Shown: piece by piece, positions 1 through 11,290 of the stretch
How positions within the stretch are numbered: the first letter of the stretch is position 1
How the letters are laid out: every line of letters starts with the position of its first letter
Notes under the pieces: model-generated
Databases searched by the model: none
Told to the model about the DNA's origin: nothing
What the model saw: only the letters and a program-made list of their open reading frames with translations
Made by a program: the position numbers and the translations under genes
Assembly (NCBI GenBank): GCA_016647705.1
Contig: CM028335.1
Coordinates: forward strand, 13,599,905-13,663,904
Source: Eucommia ulmoides
Lineage: Eukaryota; Streptophyta; Magnoliopsida; Garryales; Eucommiaceae
Direction of reading: 5' to 3'
Length of the DNA: 64,000 nucleotides

Positions 1-37
1 TGTGCTTGTATATACTGTGATGTACTAATTACCCTAA

Positions 38-486
38 CGCTGCGTTTGGTACGCTGGAATAGGATGAAATGACAATAAGATTGGAATTAATATGGTAATG
101 GAATGGAATGATCATTATCATTCCTATGTTTGGTAACGAAAGGGATTACATGTGATACTGGAATGACATCAAAGGATAAAATAAAAACTTAATTAAAATT
201 TCAAACGGTATAATAGTTAATTTAATTTAATTTCATTCCAATTTAAATATTTGTTTAGTATTTGATCTCGTTTTTTGGCCGATTATTAATTAAAATCTAA
301 TCCCATGTAACTGGGATTAACCAATACCAAGTTTATATTAATATTAGTTAATATCATACTTTGTGGGATTTGAGAATCTTTGATAATGGGAATGAGATTA
401 AATCCCATGTACCAAACGTAAGAATATAACGACGATTCCCATGGTCATTCTAATTCCATCTCGAATCCTGTGTACCAAATGCTACC
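38..486. mobile_element. Tourist-like (PIF/Harbinger) MITE, 449 bp
   Basis: The termini are imperfect inverted repeats: the left end reads cgctgcgtttggtacgc and the reverse complement of the right end reads ggtagcatttggtacac. The element is flanked by TAA at 35-37 and 487-489. The duplicated block at about 35520 has the uninterrupted site ccctaattgg, so the insertion point is exact and came after the segmental duplication (or was lost cleanly from copy 2). A 3-bp TAA target duplication and TTTGGTAC-type ends fit the Tourist/PIF-Harbinger group. There is no coding capacity. Confidence 0.85.
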
Positions 487-524
487 TAATTGGTTTCACG
501 TAATTTTTTTTTTATTTGGTAAGT

Positions 525-605
525 AAGTTAGGGCTAGGGATGGAACTCTAGACCTTCCACAAGGGAGGTAACTAAATATCTACTAGGCAATAAGTCTTGG
601 GATTG
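525..605 (-). repeat. Old SINE-like (tRNA-derived) remnant
   Basis: On the minus strand the segment has an A-box-like stretch (ttgcctagtagat) followed about 35 bp later by a B-box-like gagttccatcc. The same remnant sits at about 35555-35640 in the duplicated block, so it predates the duplication. No tail or target duplication was found. It could be another repeat that happens to resemble a tRNA promoter. Confidence 0.4.
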
Positions 606-699
606 GTTGTACATAATTAAAGTTTTGGAATTAAAATCTAAAATAAATATATGAAATAAATTCAAACATCACATATAATTTAAATTGTAAGGTTCTAAT

Positions 700-2521
700 G
701 GAAAATTTATTGTTTAGAAGTCAAGAGATTCACAACTCACAAAATGAATCTTCCATGATTGTAATAAATTTTTTAGTTCTTAGAAAATAGTCTTATGTTC
801 TTTAACAATTTTTTTCTCATTATTTATATACAATGTTATTCTGTAAAATAGCAAGCCGTGAATATTCATATTTTCATTTTCTAATTTTAAATATTTTAAT
901 TCATTTTAGCATTGATTTGTGTGATTATGAATGTTCATTGTTCTTTATGTGAACAAATTTACAAATTCACAATTTTCACAAAATATATCGATATATATTT
1001 TCAGCAAACCATCATAACACTGATATGAATATTCACACAAACACACTGATGTGCATTTTTAGGAAAACACCAAAAACACTATGAAAATATATTATATGAA
1101 CATTCACAAAAAGAACAAAAACAAAATCAACAAAAAATCATTCTCATGACTAAACAAAAATTTCGTAAAAATCAACAAAAAACACCGATGTGTGTTTTTA
1201 TTCAAATACCAAAACACACCGAAAACATACCTATAAACATTCACAAAGACTATTTCAAAAAAAAAATGATTAAACATGAATAATCACAATTAATAAATAA
1301 AACACCACCAAAATAACAACTGTGGGACCAAAAATCAAAATCAGTGACAAAAGACAAGCAAAGTAAGAACATTTCACCAAAAATCACACTACTATTCACA
1401 AAAAACACAACCCTAAATGAAACAGTCACAAACACAAGATAATCAAATAAAAGATTCATCGGGAATATTCACCATGGCGGCGATTGTTCCAAATCTGAAA
1501 ATTTTCAGATCGAAAATTTCCAAATTTGAAGTTGGACGAACTCAATTTGGCGAAAATGAAGTCGAAGACGAATGACAAAGATGAACGAACCAAAGATTTC
1601 AAATCAAGAAAAATCACATAAACTAATCCAAAATCTGAAACTCCATATGAAAATTCACATAAACAAATCAAAGATATATGAAAGAAACCTAATAAAAAAA
1701 ACTTTCACTTAGAATAACAAAAAAGTTCACATAAATCAATAAAATCAATAAAATCAAAATAGATTTAACAAAAATCGGCAAGAAATGTTCACTAAATCGC
1801 AAATGAACATTCACAAAACCACATATTGGGAATGAACATTCAGATAAGTATTTTTCATAAACATTAAACCATATCTGAAATTTATAAAGTATTTATATGA
1901 ATGACAACGGCAAACCCACTGCCCTCCACCGCCGCCAAGGCGAACCGCCTCAGAGAATCGCCTCCCGCAACCGCAACGGCGAACCATGCAAAGTTGTTCA
2001 CATCCACCACCAGCACTGCCCTCCCGCCATCAAATCTGGATATATAGAAAAAGAAAGCATCGAAGATTCTAGACATAGAGAGAGAGAGAAACCCACTGCC
2101 CTACGCACTGCAAATGGCGAATCGCCTCCCGCCGCAGCAACGGCAAACAATTCACAGTCGTTCGTAACCACCACTAGCACTGCCTTCCCTCCATCAGATC
2201 TGGAGCTAAAGAGAGAACGCGTTGGAACGATAGTGGACGAACGATGAAACCAGATCTGAAAGAAGTTGCAGCTGACAGAGAGAGAAGAGAGCGGCGGCTA
2301 AAGAGAAAAAAGAAAGATCAATGGTTGAAAATGAAAACTAGAAGGGGGCACTAGGGTTTGGTTGTCACATACATATATATAAGGGTAACAATGTCCATTT
2401 AACACCTACAAAGGATTAAATATTAATAATATTTTTATGGAAGATTAAATAATAACGTTTTTATTTAAAAGGTTACTTGAGGAGAGAGAGTGTGAAATTT
2501 GATTTAAACATTAAAAAATCC
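700..2521. mobile_element. MULE-like TIR element with gene-leader-like core
   Basis: This 1822-bp block is absent from the duplicated locus, which reads straight through at about 35735. It is flanked by ttctaat at 693-699 and 2522-2528. The ends are degenerate inverted repeats (ggaaaatttattgttt against ggattttttaatgttt, 12 of 16 matching, with weaker similarity further in). About 800-1870 is AT-rich and reiterates a gaacattcacaaa motif. About 1900-2350 is GC-rich with AGAGAG tracts. On the minus strand it looks like a plant gene leader: a TATA-like tatatatatg, an aaccctag motif and a CT-rich tract. No transposase is visible. The visible target duplication is 7 bp where 8-10 is usual, so the MULE assignment is inference. 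Confidence 0.65.
1912..2215. repeat. Diverged tandem duplication inside the MULE-like element
   Basis: Two units of roughly 180 bp begin with aacccactgccct (about 1912 and 2090) and run through matching cgaaccgcctc / cgaatcgcctc and ccaccaccagcactgcc / ccaccactagcactgcc stretches to a shared atc.gatctgga. They lie in the GC-rich core. The open frames here are a by-product of the repeat; I do not call a gene. Confidence 0.7.
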
Positions 2522-2534
2522 TTCTAATAATGCT

Positions 2535-2905
2535 GAAATTTTAAGTGTTAAATGTTGAATTTATTAAGTGTTGAATATATTCAAATATTTACATTTTTAA
2601 TACTTTTGACTTAAAAAAGTTGTCTTCGTACAATTTTTTGTACTTAAAATAATTTTTGCAATTGTTTTTTAAATATTCTCTCTGTTATGTCTTTATTTTA
2701 TTTTTTCAAATTTAATATTTTATCTATCTATAATTGTTTATATATATTATGTAATGTTTTATAATATTGATGTTAAATGGTGGTTATGATAGATAATTGT
2801 TTATTAGGTTTAAGTGAGAAAGACTAAAAAAATTTCTAAGTGATGCTTATATTTTAAATAGTTATTTTATTTTGCTATCCAATAAACTTAATTTGTAATT
2901 GTGCG
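2535..2905. repeat. AT-rich interspersed repeat with ttaagtgttgaat motif
   Basis: The stretch reiterates ttaagtgtt..gaatttattaagtg, passes through a long AT-rich middle and ends near aataaactta. It has a paralogue at about 35740-36140 and a look-alike at 33040-33405 plus 35431-35475. It may be a decayed MITE, but clean terminal repeats were not found. Confidence 0.4.
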
Positions 2906-3107
2906 GATGTTTTTGATAATTGTTAAAACTTTGGATCCATTGCATCCCTTTAATGAAAACATGGACTACTTAGAATTATAAGATTTATATTTTTATCATT
3001 CAAACAATTTGAATAGCTGATGTACAATTTAATTTATTCAAGACGTCACAATTTGTAAAATAGAGTAATTTTTTTTTTCCCCGCCTACTAATTATTTATG
3101 GTTTTAG

Positions 3108-4795
3108 GGTCTACAGCTCTTTACACCACAACCACGCTTGTTGAATCCGTAAAGAAAGCACAAGAAGAAAATGCCGCTGCCCTTCTCGCTCGTGCTCTAA
3201 AAATGTGCAAGGACAAAATGGTAATTTCCACAAGGAGCAAATAAGATGACGTTTGGTAACCATTTCTGTTAGGATGCTGTTCCCATCATAACAGTGGAAT
3301 GGGAATGAGATGGGATAAAAATTTTGTTTCCTTCTTGGAAGTAGAATCACGTTTGGTAACGATAATTTTTTTTTTTGTTTGGGAAACAAAATCGCATTTG
3401 GTAACGATTTTATCCTAAAATAAAAATAAATAAATAAATAAATTGTTTTGAGAACATTTTTTTTTGTTTTGGCTGGCTGTCGGCGCCGGAAGTTGCAGGA
3501 CGGTGGCCGGACGTGGCGGTGGCCGGACGATGGGTGGCCGGCGATGGTTGCCGGAGATGGCTACCGGCGGCGGCAGACGGCGAATGAACAGTGGTAATGG
3601 TTTTTGGAAATGGGATGAGAATAATGAGAAACAACTTTTTTTGTTTCTCATTTCTTAAGAAAAAAAATGGGCACAATTCTCAAATGGAAATGGAATGAGA
3701 ACGGAAACAAAAATTACCAAACATTATTTCAAAACAGAAATTCTAAAAATCTGGAAATGGGATTGAGAATTTCTGAAATAGAAATGAGTATCAAATGGGC
3801 TTAAGTAATCGCGTGGTTTCAATTTGGGGGTATCTAGGCTCCGAACCAAACAGATACTTAACAAAATTGATTTATTTTTTTTGGTTGATTTTATGTTGTA
3901 GATCAAAGCGGAAACTTTGATTCTTGAAGGAGACCCGAAGGACAAGATTTGTGCAGCTGCCGAGCAAATGCATGTCGATCTAGTCGTCGTGGGTAGCCGC
4001 GGACTTGGCAAAATTAAAAGGTAATTAACTAATTTGAGCAATTCTATTTATCACCACCCCACAAGATTGTTATTGATTTCCTTAGTAGAGCATATATCAA
4101 TTTAATCATCTATTATACAAAAAAGAACGAAAATGAGAGATTTAGACATTTTTCAGTCATCAGATATCTTAGAAGATAAATAATAAGTAAGATTAAACCA
4201 AAATATCACATAAATATAAAATGTGAGAACTATTTTGAGAAAATATTAAAGAAATTTTTAATTAAATTGATAAGAATAGAAAAAAAATAATTATTCTTTA
4301 ATGATTTATTAATTAATATAAATTATTTACTAGGTTGATTAGGAGTTGAGTATAAATCAATCTTTGTAAGTTTTGGCCTTATCTAAGTCAGATCAAATTC
4401 GATCAATTTTTTTTCATGTTGGGTCATAATTGAATATCAGAAAGGAAAATTTAAATTGAACGTCAGAAGGGAAAATTGAACTCAAATATAAAATTTTGGG
4501 GTGCAAAATTATGAAAATTGAAAAGTACAGTAGCACAACCATTTTTTGCGATGAAATTAATTGAAATTTTAAGGGGTAAAATACAAATAACCTTTAAATT
4601 TCGAGTGTGTAAAGTGTAATTTATTAGAATCAATGTATGTATAGTTGGACCCGGTCTTATAAAAGTGATTACAAATTACGGATTGGTGGGTTAAGACAGA
4701 GTTTTAAGGTCCCCTAGGAAGGAGGGAGGTGAGGGGAGAGGAGGGGAATTGAGGAGGAATTAATCTTTTTACTATGTAGTACACATATCAATACG

Positions 4796-4835
<40 letters not shown>

Positions 4836-6327
4836 GGTAGTCTTAAGTCTTTCTCCACTCTATAGGTAGCTCACGAGGTGAGACTTTCTCTCATACCTAT
4901 AATCTAGCCACCAACTGCTTCCACATACGATGTGAGAAACCCAACAATCTCCCATTCACACATCGGGTTAGCCATTTCCACATTCGATTTGGAATAAACT
5001 CAACAATCTCCCTCTTAGACATCGGGCATTTATTCATCTAACATTCGATCAGTCTTTCTTTTTGTGCCTATTGGGTCAAAGTTATTGTAACATGAGCTCT
5101 TATATCAAAATAAGGGTGGTCTTGATTTCTCTCAACCCCAAAAGCTAGTTTATGTGGGGAAATGTAGGAGACATGTCATCTCTCTACAACTCTTAAGTTT
5201 CTGTTGTAGAAAAACTTTCGTCATCATATCTGAACAATTCTTATGTATGTGTATCTTCCCACATTGTATGAAGTTCATATCTAACATATCATGAATCTAA
5301 TAGTACCTCATATCAATATATTTAGATTTCGCATGAAAAGTTGAGTTATTTGAAAGATGAATGACACTCTAACTGTCATAATAAAGATTGTGACTCTCGT
5401 GTTGGAACCCCCAACTCTTGTAGAAACTTCTTCAACGCAAAATCTCTTTACAAGTTTCTGTCATTACAATGTGTTATACTTCCGTAGTTGATAAAACAAT
5501 ACACTTTTATAACCTAGATTGCCACGAGACTGCTCCCCCAGCAAAGGTAATCAAGACCACCTTGCACTAGTTGTGATAACCTTGGTTCTGATACCAGTGT
5601 AGGGTGGTCTTGGGTCTCTCTCTCTTTGTGATTATTAGGTCAGAGTCGTTGCACCCTAGGCTCTGATACCTTTATAGGGTATTCGTGGGCCTCTTTCAAC
5701 CCCAAACGGTAGCTCATGAGATGAGTCTTTTTCTTACACTTATAACTTGACCGCCAACCCATTTCGCATCCGATGTTCTCACAAAAATATTAATGATTCT
5801 AAATGTATATGACTATCTAATGATAAAAAAATATCTCAAATTTAAAATATGTCATTGGATAGTTTGTTGGAAATTTTATAATCTAAATCAATGGTTTTTT
5901 ATTTGTTGAAAGTTTCACGATCTCAGCCTTTTGATTTAATCCCAGGGTTAAAATTGTCCATTAAATATCTAATTTAAAAGTAAAACATATCTCAAATATA
6001 AAATACGTTCTGATTCGTGGAATAGATATATGAGATCTTACATACCACTAGGATAGAGTGGTGCATTGTAGAATTCACAAAACAATAACAAATGATTGCA
6101 TTAATTGAAACATGTGGCATAAAGTACATTTTATTTGCAGTTTAATTTCACTATTTTTCCCCCTTTATATGAAAAGTCGGGGGTTGCAAATGGCAGTTTT
6201 TTTCCTTATCGACTGAAGTACAAATTGTAGGGCTTTTTTGGGGAGTGTCAGTGACTATTGTGCCCACCATGCTCACTGTCCCATTCTCATTGTGAAGCCA
6301 CCCAGGGACAAGGAGCCCCACAAGTGA
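3108..6327 (+). CDS. Universal stress protein A-like, last three exons (5' end outside window)
   Basis: Three coding exons join in frame: 3108-3220, 3902-4020 and 6231-6327 (stop TGA 6325-6327). Each intron has GT..AG ends (donors 3221 and 4021; acceptors ending 3107, 3901 and 6230). The first ends KMCKDKM. The second starts IKAETLILEGDPKDKIC and runs to VVVGSRGLGKIKR. The last reads AFLGSVSDYCAHHAHCPI and ends KPPRDKEPHK. The USP nucleotide-binding pattern G-2x-G-9x-G-S is complete across the last junction (GSRG, nine residues, GS). USP-domain proteins are small alpha/beta proteins, often ATP-binding, linked to stress responses; this subgroup resembles Arabidopsis At3g11930-type proteins. 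The N-terminal exon is not found in 1-3107. Both introns are enlarged, the first (680 bp) by a Tourist-like MITE and the second (2.2 kb) by repeats. I see no coding damage in these exons. Confidence 0.88.
3245..3801. mobile_element. Tourist-like MITE in a USP intron, 557 bp
   Basis: The element is flanked by TAA at 3242-3244 and 3802-3804. The duplicated locus has the empty site gcaaataagtaatcg at about 36460. The left end is gatgacgtttggtaac; the reverse complement of the right end is agcccatttgatactc, a weak TIR of the TTTGGTA type. The centre (about 3470-3590) is strongly GC-rich with repeated ggtggccgg. The outer parts reiterate TTTGGTAACGAT-type sequence, as if the element grew by internal duplication. 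Lying inside an intron, it is normally spliced out. Confidence 0.8.
4797..4832. repeat. (TA)n microsatellite
   Basis: About 17 uninterrupted TA units lie in the last USP intron. In the paralogous block the corresponding place (about 37190-37212) carries only a short tgtgtgtatatatata, so the run differs between copies. Confidence 0.9.
4833..5790. repeat. Composite repeat with cacatccgatgtgggaa motif
   Basis: The stretch contains reiterated modules: gggtggtcttg..tctctctc, tagctcacgaggtgag, and catccgatgtg with aacccaacaatctccc. The modules recur at about 5590-5790 and in the paralogous block (37215-37460 and 45780-46010). The catccgatgtg core is palindromic. It is dispersed-repeat-like, but I cannot assign a family. 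Part of it (ccccaaaagctagtttatg, about 5139) is the empty target site for the solo LTR at 37465. Confidence 0.5.
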
Positions 6328-6365
6328 TGCATAAATAATGGTGTTCAAATAAATTGTAAGCATCT

Positions 6366-7160
6366 TTTAAGTTGGTGTTTTATTTTTTATTTATTTATTT
6401 ATTTATTTTTATTTTTATTTTGGGGGGGGGGGGTTCTACCTATTATGGTATTATGAATAAGGGGCATAACTGGGTTTTTCAATTTTTCTTTTTTTCTTTT
6501 TTAAATTAACGATGTTTGAGTTTACTTGATGTTGTTTAATGTTCAATATTTCACCAAATTGGATTTTTAGCATCATTTTCCACCTATGTTTGGGTACGCG
6601 CAAAGTTAAAGCTTGAAAATAGAATTAGTGCATATGCTTTATTTCAATTAAATGTTAGTTTGGCCTTTTTTGTTGGGTGCTTATAAAGTTATAATTTTGA
6701 GGAGGAGAAGTTATCGTGCCTTTGGTAATATTAAAAAAAAAAAAAAAAAAAAAAAATCGCAATTGAGTTTTTTTTTTTTTTTTTTTTTTAAGTATGGAGA
6801 ATGGTGTTTTTAAATGTAATTTTTTTTTTTAATTGATAAAATTTTGTATGACAAAATTATTCTTATTTTTATTTTTTATTATGAACTTATATTTAATGAT
6901 ATTTTAATTTTTATTCAAAACATTTAATATACTTAAAAAAATTATTTTATAATAAAAAATATTATATAATTTTTAATTTTTTTGTAACATATGAGATATT
7001 TTTAATTATAAAATTTCATATTAATCGTAAGTTTGTATAAGTAATATTTATTTTATATGTATCTTGTTTATTATATTTTGTTAGTATTATAAATAAATAA
7101 ATAAATATAATATACGTATATTAGAAGTTTAATAGTTTTTTTTTTTTTTAAACAAATATT
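6366..7160. other. AT-rich spacer with long A/T hairpin
   Basis: No gene is seen. The stretch holds a G run (about 6421-6432), then a 24-A run (6733-6756) and a 22-T run (6768-6789) separated by 11 bases, a near-perfect fold-back. The remainder is low-complexity AT. Confidence 0.7.
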
Positions 7161-7164
7161 TATC

Positions 7165-7350
7165 AAAAAAAAAAAAAAATTGGGTATCCATGAGTGGACC
7201 ACACACCCACACAGGGTATGAGATTAATCTCGTTTGGGATACGTAGTTGGGCCTCCTAACAAAATTTTTTTCGTAGGATCGAACTCCTGACTTTATAGAG
7301 ATCTCTTAATTGTCTTAACTCAAACGGGTCTTACCACTTGATCTACTATA
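7165..7350 (-). repeat. tRNA-derived SINE, minus strand
   Basis: Read on the minus strand, the element starts with an A-box-like tagatcaagtggtaag (complement of about 7331-7346), followed about 50 bp later by a B-box-like ggagttcgatcct (complement of 7275-7287). It then has a short unrelated body and an A/T-rich tail near 7165-7180. This is the layout of plant tRNA-derived SINEs transcribed by RNA polymerase III and mobilised by LINE enzymes. I did not identify the target duplication with confidence. Confidence 0.65.
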
Positions 7351-8729
7351 TTAAAAATATATATATCAAATAGTTAATGATTGTTATGCGTTTTTCTTTT
7401 TCAAAATTTACTTTTTGGCATATTTACTATCCTTTTTAACATTTACTTTTTGGCATATTTACTAAATAGATAGTTCTTTTTCAATTTCTTTTTTTGAAAA
7501 GCCACGAAATGTCGAATTAAGTCCTAATAGCATTTGCAATAATTCTTAAATTTATGCACCGAAAAACATGGTAAAAAGTGAAACAAATAATTGCAACTAA
7601 AAGTGGGGGACGGATCTTGGAAAATGTTTGTACATTTTTGTTAATTAAAGAAATGGCCGAAGTTCCTATACGAGTAACGTACAGTGTACATAATGGACAA
7701 ATCCACCCTCACTATCTAGGTAAGGTGGTCCTCACTCATTTTTTTTTTTTTTTTTAATTATTTTTTTAAAATTTGTATACGTATAAAAAATCAAAATAGA
7801 AGGCTTAAAATAGCTAATTTAAGTTCTCACTGATCTTACTAATATATTCAATAAACATACTTGATTTTGATTTTGATTTTATTTTTTATTTTTTAAAACG
7901 AACTAGAGAGTAAAAAGATGCATGTATTCATTTACAATTCTAATTTTATCTTGAAATATATATTATTATTATCAGAGTAACCAAGTGTTTTAATAGTTAG
8001 TAGAGGGCTTTGGGTGTGCATATTTCTTGATTTAATTAAATTTTGAAATTATCTAGTTCAAAATTAAATTTTAATTGAAAAATTCAATTCCATGTAGATT
8101 TTCCGCAATAAAAAGAAATGTTTATATACTTCATAAATTGCACATTATTTGTTCCTTCCTAAACAATTAAATATGTAAATAATATATATTTTTTATTTAT
8201 AAAATTAAATTAATTAATTCATAAATTAACTTTATTTTATTAAAGTTAGATTTACTAGAATATTTTTTAAGATTTTTATATATTTTGTAATGAATATTTT
8301 AATCAATTATACAATTATATATTAGATTGTTTTATTTTTAAAACATATCTCCATTTAAAAATTTTACTTAATTTTGGACTTTCAAATCCTCATTTTAAAA
8401 TTTAGTAACAATTTATTTTAGAATTTTAAATTGTTTTTCCAAATTTCCTTTTTTTGCTACAATTATTACCTACCTAAAACTAACACTAAAAGGCTCAAAT
8501 AATGTTATGGTAGTTGAGGAATAGATTCCAAATACTAAAAAAAAAAAAAAAAAGAAAGAAAAGGAAAATGAGGAAACACCTCCCCCAAATCCATGTGCAT
8601 GTGGGGTGACTCATTTCTCTTGTTTGCACTCAAAATCGTCACATGATTCCCAATCCTTTGCTATCACTCATTCATTGGTCAACCTTTAATGAAAAAGATC
8701 AATCTTTTACCCAACTTTATAAAAATAGG
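7351..8729. other. AT-rich intergenic spacer
   Basis: I see nothing that can be called: homopolymer runs, short AT repeats and a duplicated cattta(c)ttttggcatatttact phrase near 7420-7470. No open frame here has recognisable domain content. Confidence 0.6.
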
Positions 8730-8736
8730 ATAAAGT

Positions 8737-9033
8737 ATTTTATGTACTTTGCACTCTTAAAATATCGAAGAAATTTTACTTCTTATCATTTCAATTTGAA
8801 CATATTAAAATTTAAAGTATCAGAATAGTGTCAAGTTAATCTTTTTTTTATTTTTTATAACGGATTGCGTCCACGTAGGCGATTCGATGTTTGGCTAATT
8901 TTCTGTCATAAAAAAAAATAAAAAGACTGACTTGACATTAATTGAATATTTTAATGAGTTCAAATTAAAAGTAGAGGAGTTAAAGTGTGATTTGTCTAAA
9001 ATATCAGGGGTGCAAATTACAAAAACCTCTAAA
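8737..9033. mobile_element. Fold-back MITE 1 (long inverted arms)
   Basis: The two halves are imperfect inverted repeats of about 130 bp. The left arm has gtactttgcactcttaaa and later gtgtcaagttaatc; the reverse complement of the right arm has gtaatttgcacccctgat and aatgtcaagtcagtc. Flanking ataaagt at 8730-8736 and 9034-9040 is a probable target duplication. Long arms and a 7-9 bp duplication suggest a MULE-type MITE, with no coding capacity. Confidence 0.7.
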
Positions 9034-9422
9034 ATAAAGTGACAAAATTATATTTGAAGTCCCCAACTTTCTCACTCATTTCAAAACAAGTTAATTGAAT
9101 CCCCCAGCTTATGAAAAATGCACGGATGAGTCTTTTTAATTTTATAATTTTCAGCACGAAGAAAAACAGAAATACTACGTTAAGAAACAACAAAAATTTA
9201 AGGGACTTAAATGAATAAAATTAAGAAGTGTTGGGGATCATTTGAAACATGTATCTAAACTTTGGGGGAGCGTAATGTAATTTTAGTCAAATAATGGGGT
9301 GATTTTCTGTTTTTCTTGTTTCTTAAACTTGGGGTAACCTAACTTCTTCGAAGTTTCCCAAACTCTAAATTGTTGGCTTTATTCAAAGTGGTCCTTTATT
9401 CATTGGAGAGTGAGAGGTTTTG

Positions 9423-9731
9423 GCCCTTTCGCACTTTTGAAAATTTGCATTTAGTTTCGTTATTTTAAATTTGAACATATTAAAATTCAAATATTTAAAT
9501 CGTGTCAAGTCAGTTTAAATCGATAACTCTATCTTTTCAATGACAAAAATCAACCATGTGTTAAACATATAGAATCACTCATGTAGGTGAATTCCGTCAT
9601 AAAAAATGACGGAAGAACTTACATGACACGATTTGAATATTTCAAAATTTCTAATGTATTCAAAATGAAAAGTTATGGGTTAAAGTGAAATTATGAAATT
9701 TAAGGAGTACGAAGTGCAAAAAGCTCTTGGA
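9423..9731. mobile_element. Fold-back MITE 2, same family as the one at 8737
   Basis: The arms share atttgaacatattaaaatt and cgtgtcaagtcag with the element 390 bp upstream and mirror each other around a central gacggaa region near 9588-9610. The outer ends (cctttcgcactttt and, reversed, ctttttgcacttcg) are less alike, and no clear target duplication was seen, so the ends are approximate. Confidence 0.6.
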
Positions 9732-11290
9732 GTGATGAATAAGTCACTCCCCATTATTCCAACTGGAAACTTAAAGAAGGCGGCTTTGGTGGATGATTGG
9801 AATTTTGAATAATAATTTCGATAATTTAAATTTTATTTTTAGGATTTCAATTTGAATTTTCAAATTAATGTTTAATAGTAAAAGAGAAACATTGATTTTT
9901 TAATTGCAAAATTATTTTTGAAATATCTTCATTTTCTTTTTAAGTCACAAAAAAAAAAAAAAAAAAAATTAAAATTAAGAGTGTTTATTATTTTCATAAA
10001 ACACGCCAACTAAGTAATAAGTCGACCAAGTCATGCAAGGTAAGTCAATAAGTCGAGTCTACTAACCTCATGGAACTTTTTGAAAAAAAAAATTGTAGTT
10101 GCATTTTTTTTTTTTTTTGGTACTTTCTAATTTCATGGAAATTTTTGAATTAATTTAAAGTTTATCTCAACAAAATACTTTTTACTCCAACATTGTTTTT
10201 TTTTATATGGATAGTATAGTGAGTATAATATTGAATTACTTTTGTCCAGGGCCGGTTCTGAGATTTTTAGGTGTTGAAATACATTTTGCAAACATGCATT
10301 ATATATCAAATAAAAAAATTAATTTATAGATATTAACACCAAAATTATTCAAAAATAAGATATAAAATTATCAACACAAAATAGTAATTAAGAACTAAAC
10401 TTGTCTATTAGTTAAAAAAATAAAAAATAAAATTAAAAAAAGACCAAAAAAAAATCACATGACATTAAACTTGTCTATTTGTTTGGAAGATCAGATAAGG
10501 TAACTAAGTCATCGTCTACTTCTAACTCTTTTTGAGGTCAAGAATTTGTTTAGAAAACCAATCACGCCGTGTCTTCTTATGTTCATATCAATATATCGTT
10601 GACCCTAACTCAGTCTATTTCAATGTACCAATATGTATTGCCAGAATTCAATAAGTTTATCGTGTAATTGGCATAATCAAAATTTATATTTGAGTTTTTT
10701 TTTTTTTTTTAAGAAACACTCATAATTAATAAAAATAAAATAAAAAAAATCACAACATAAAATTATTTGAACTATTTAGATTTAAGATTAAAAGAGAAAT
10801 AGTTGGCATTGTACCAAATTTCACAACACATGTATTTTACTATATATATATATATATTACTTTAGACACAGGGAATCAGTAGTAAACTCACATTTTTCTG
10901 AAGATAAAATCCAATTTGGAGCACTCCATAACCATCCCTATATATATAAAAATAAAGATAATATAATATTTGAGAATTATCATCGAATTGATGACTCAAC
11001 AACCCAACTTTTTTCAGTGCAAAATTAATTGTCATTCATTTCATAACGAATTCATCTTTATTTCCCCAGTAATCAAACAACCTTTTCAAGCATAACAACT
11101 TTTCATCAATAATTTTCATTAATTGACGTAAAATTGAATGATTTGCTCATATATAAATACAAATGTCACCGCTAAGGAAACTTATTAGGGGCGAAATGTA
11201 AAAAGTAATAGTTCAATGAGCAAAATGAAAATTATGCTACTGTTAAGGGGCTAAAATCACATTTTACCCAAACAATGTGGTGTGTTTGTG
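9732..11290. other. AT-rich spacer with a possible hAT terminus
   Basis: No gene is seen. At 10247-10275, ccagggccggttctgagat resembles the cagggccggccctga terminus of many plant hAT elements, but no matching opposite end was found, so at most one truncated end is present. The segment near 11055-11063 contains tttatt, an AATAAA on the minus strand that could serve the protease gene. Confidence 0.4.

Larger units (their letters stand above)
1..6365 (+). repeat. Segmental duplication, copy 1 (USP block)
   Basis: This block is colinear with about 35490-46600 on the same strand. Both begin with a near-identical tgcttgtatata..tgtgatgtactaattaccctaa stretch, share the same SINE-like remnant, intron sequences and three USP exons, and lose similarity just after the last exon (about 6365 and 46600). 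Copy 1 has three insertions absent from copy 2 (38-486, 700-2521, 3245-3801). Copy 2 has its own LTR insertions and deletions. The left limit is unknown because the window starts inside the block. Confidence 0.85.

Noticed and set aside
1897-2247. 116-codon open frame on the plus strand
   Set aside because: It is produced by the tandem GC-rich units in the MULE-like element, has an opposite-strand open frame over the same bases, and shows no domain.
3464-3658. GC-rich open frame in the intronic MITE
   Set aside because: Short-period ggtggccgg repeats explain the openness; it is inside a TAA-flanked MITE and has no protein similarity I can see.
10247-10275. hAT-type terminus as evidence of a hAT element
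   Set aside because: No opposite end or target duplication was found, so an element cannot be delimited; noted only within the spacer.
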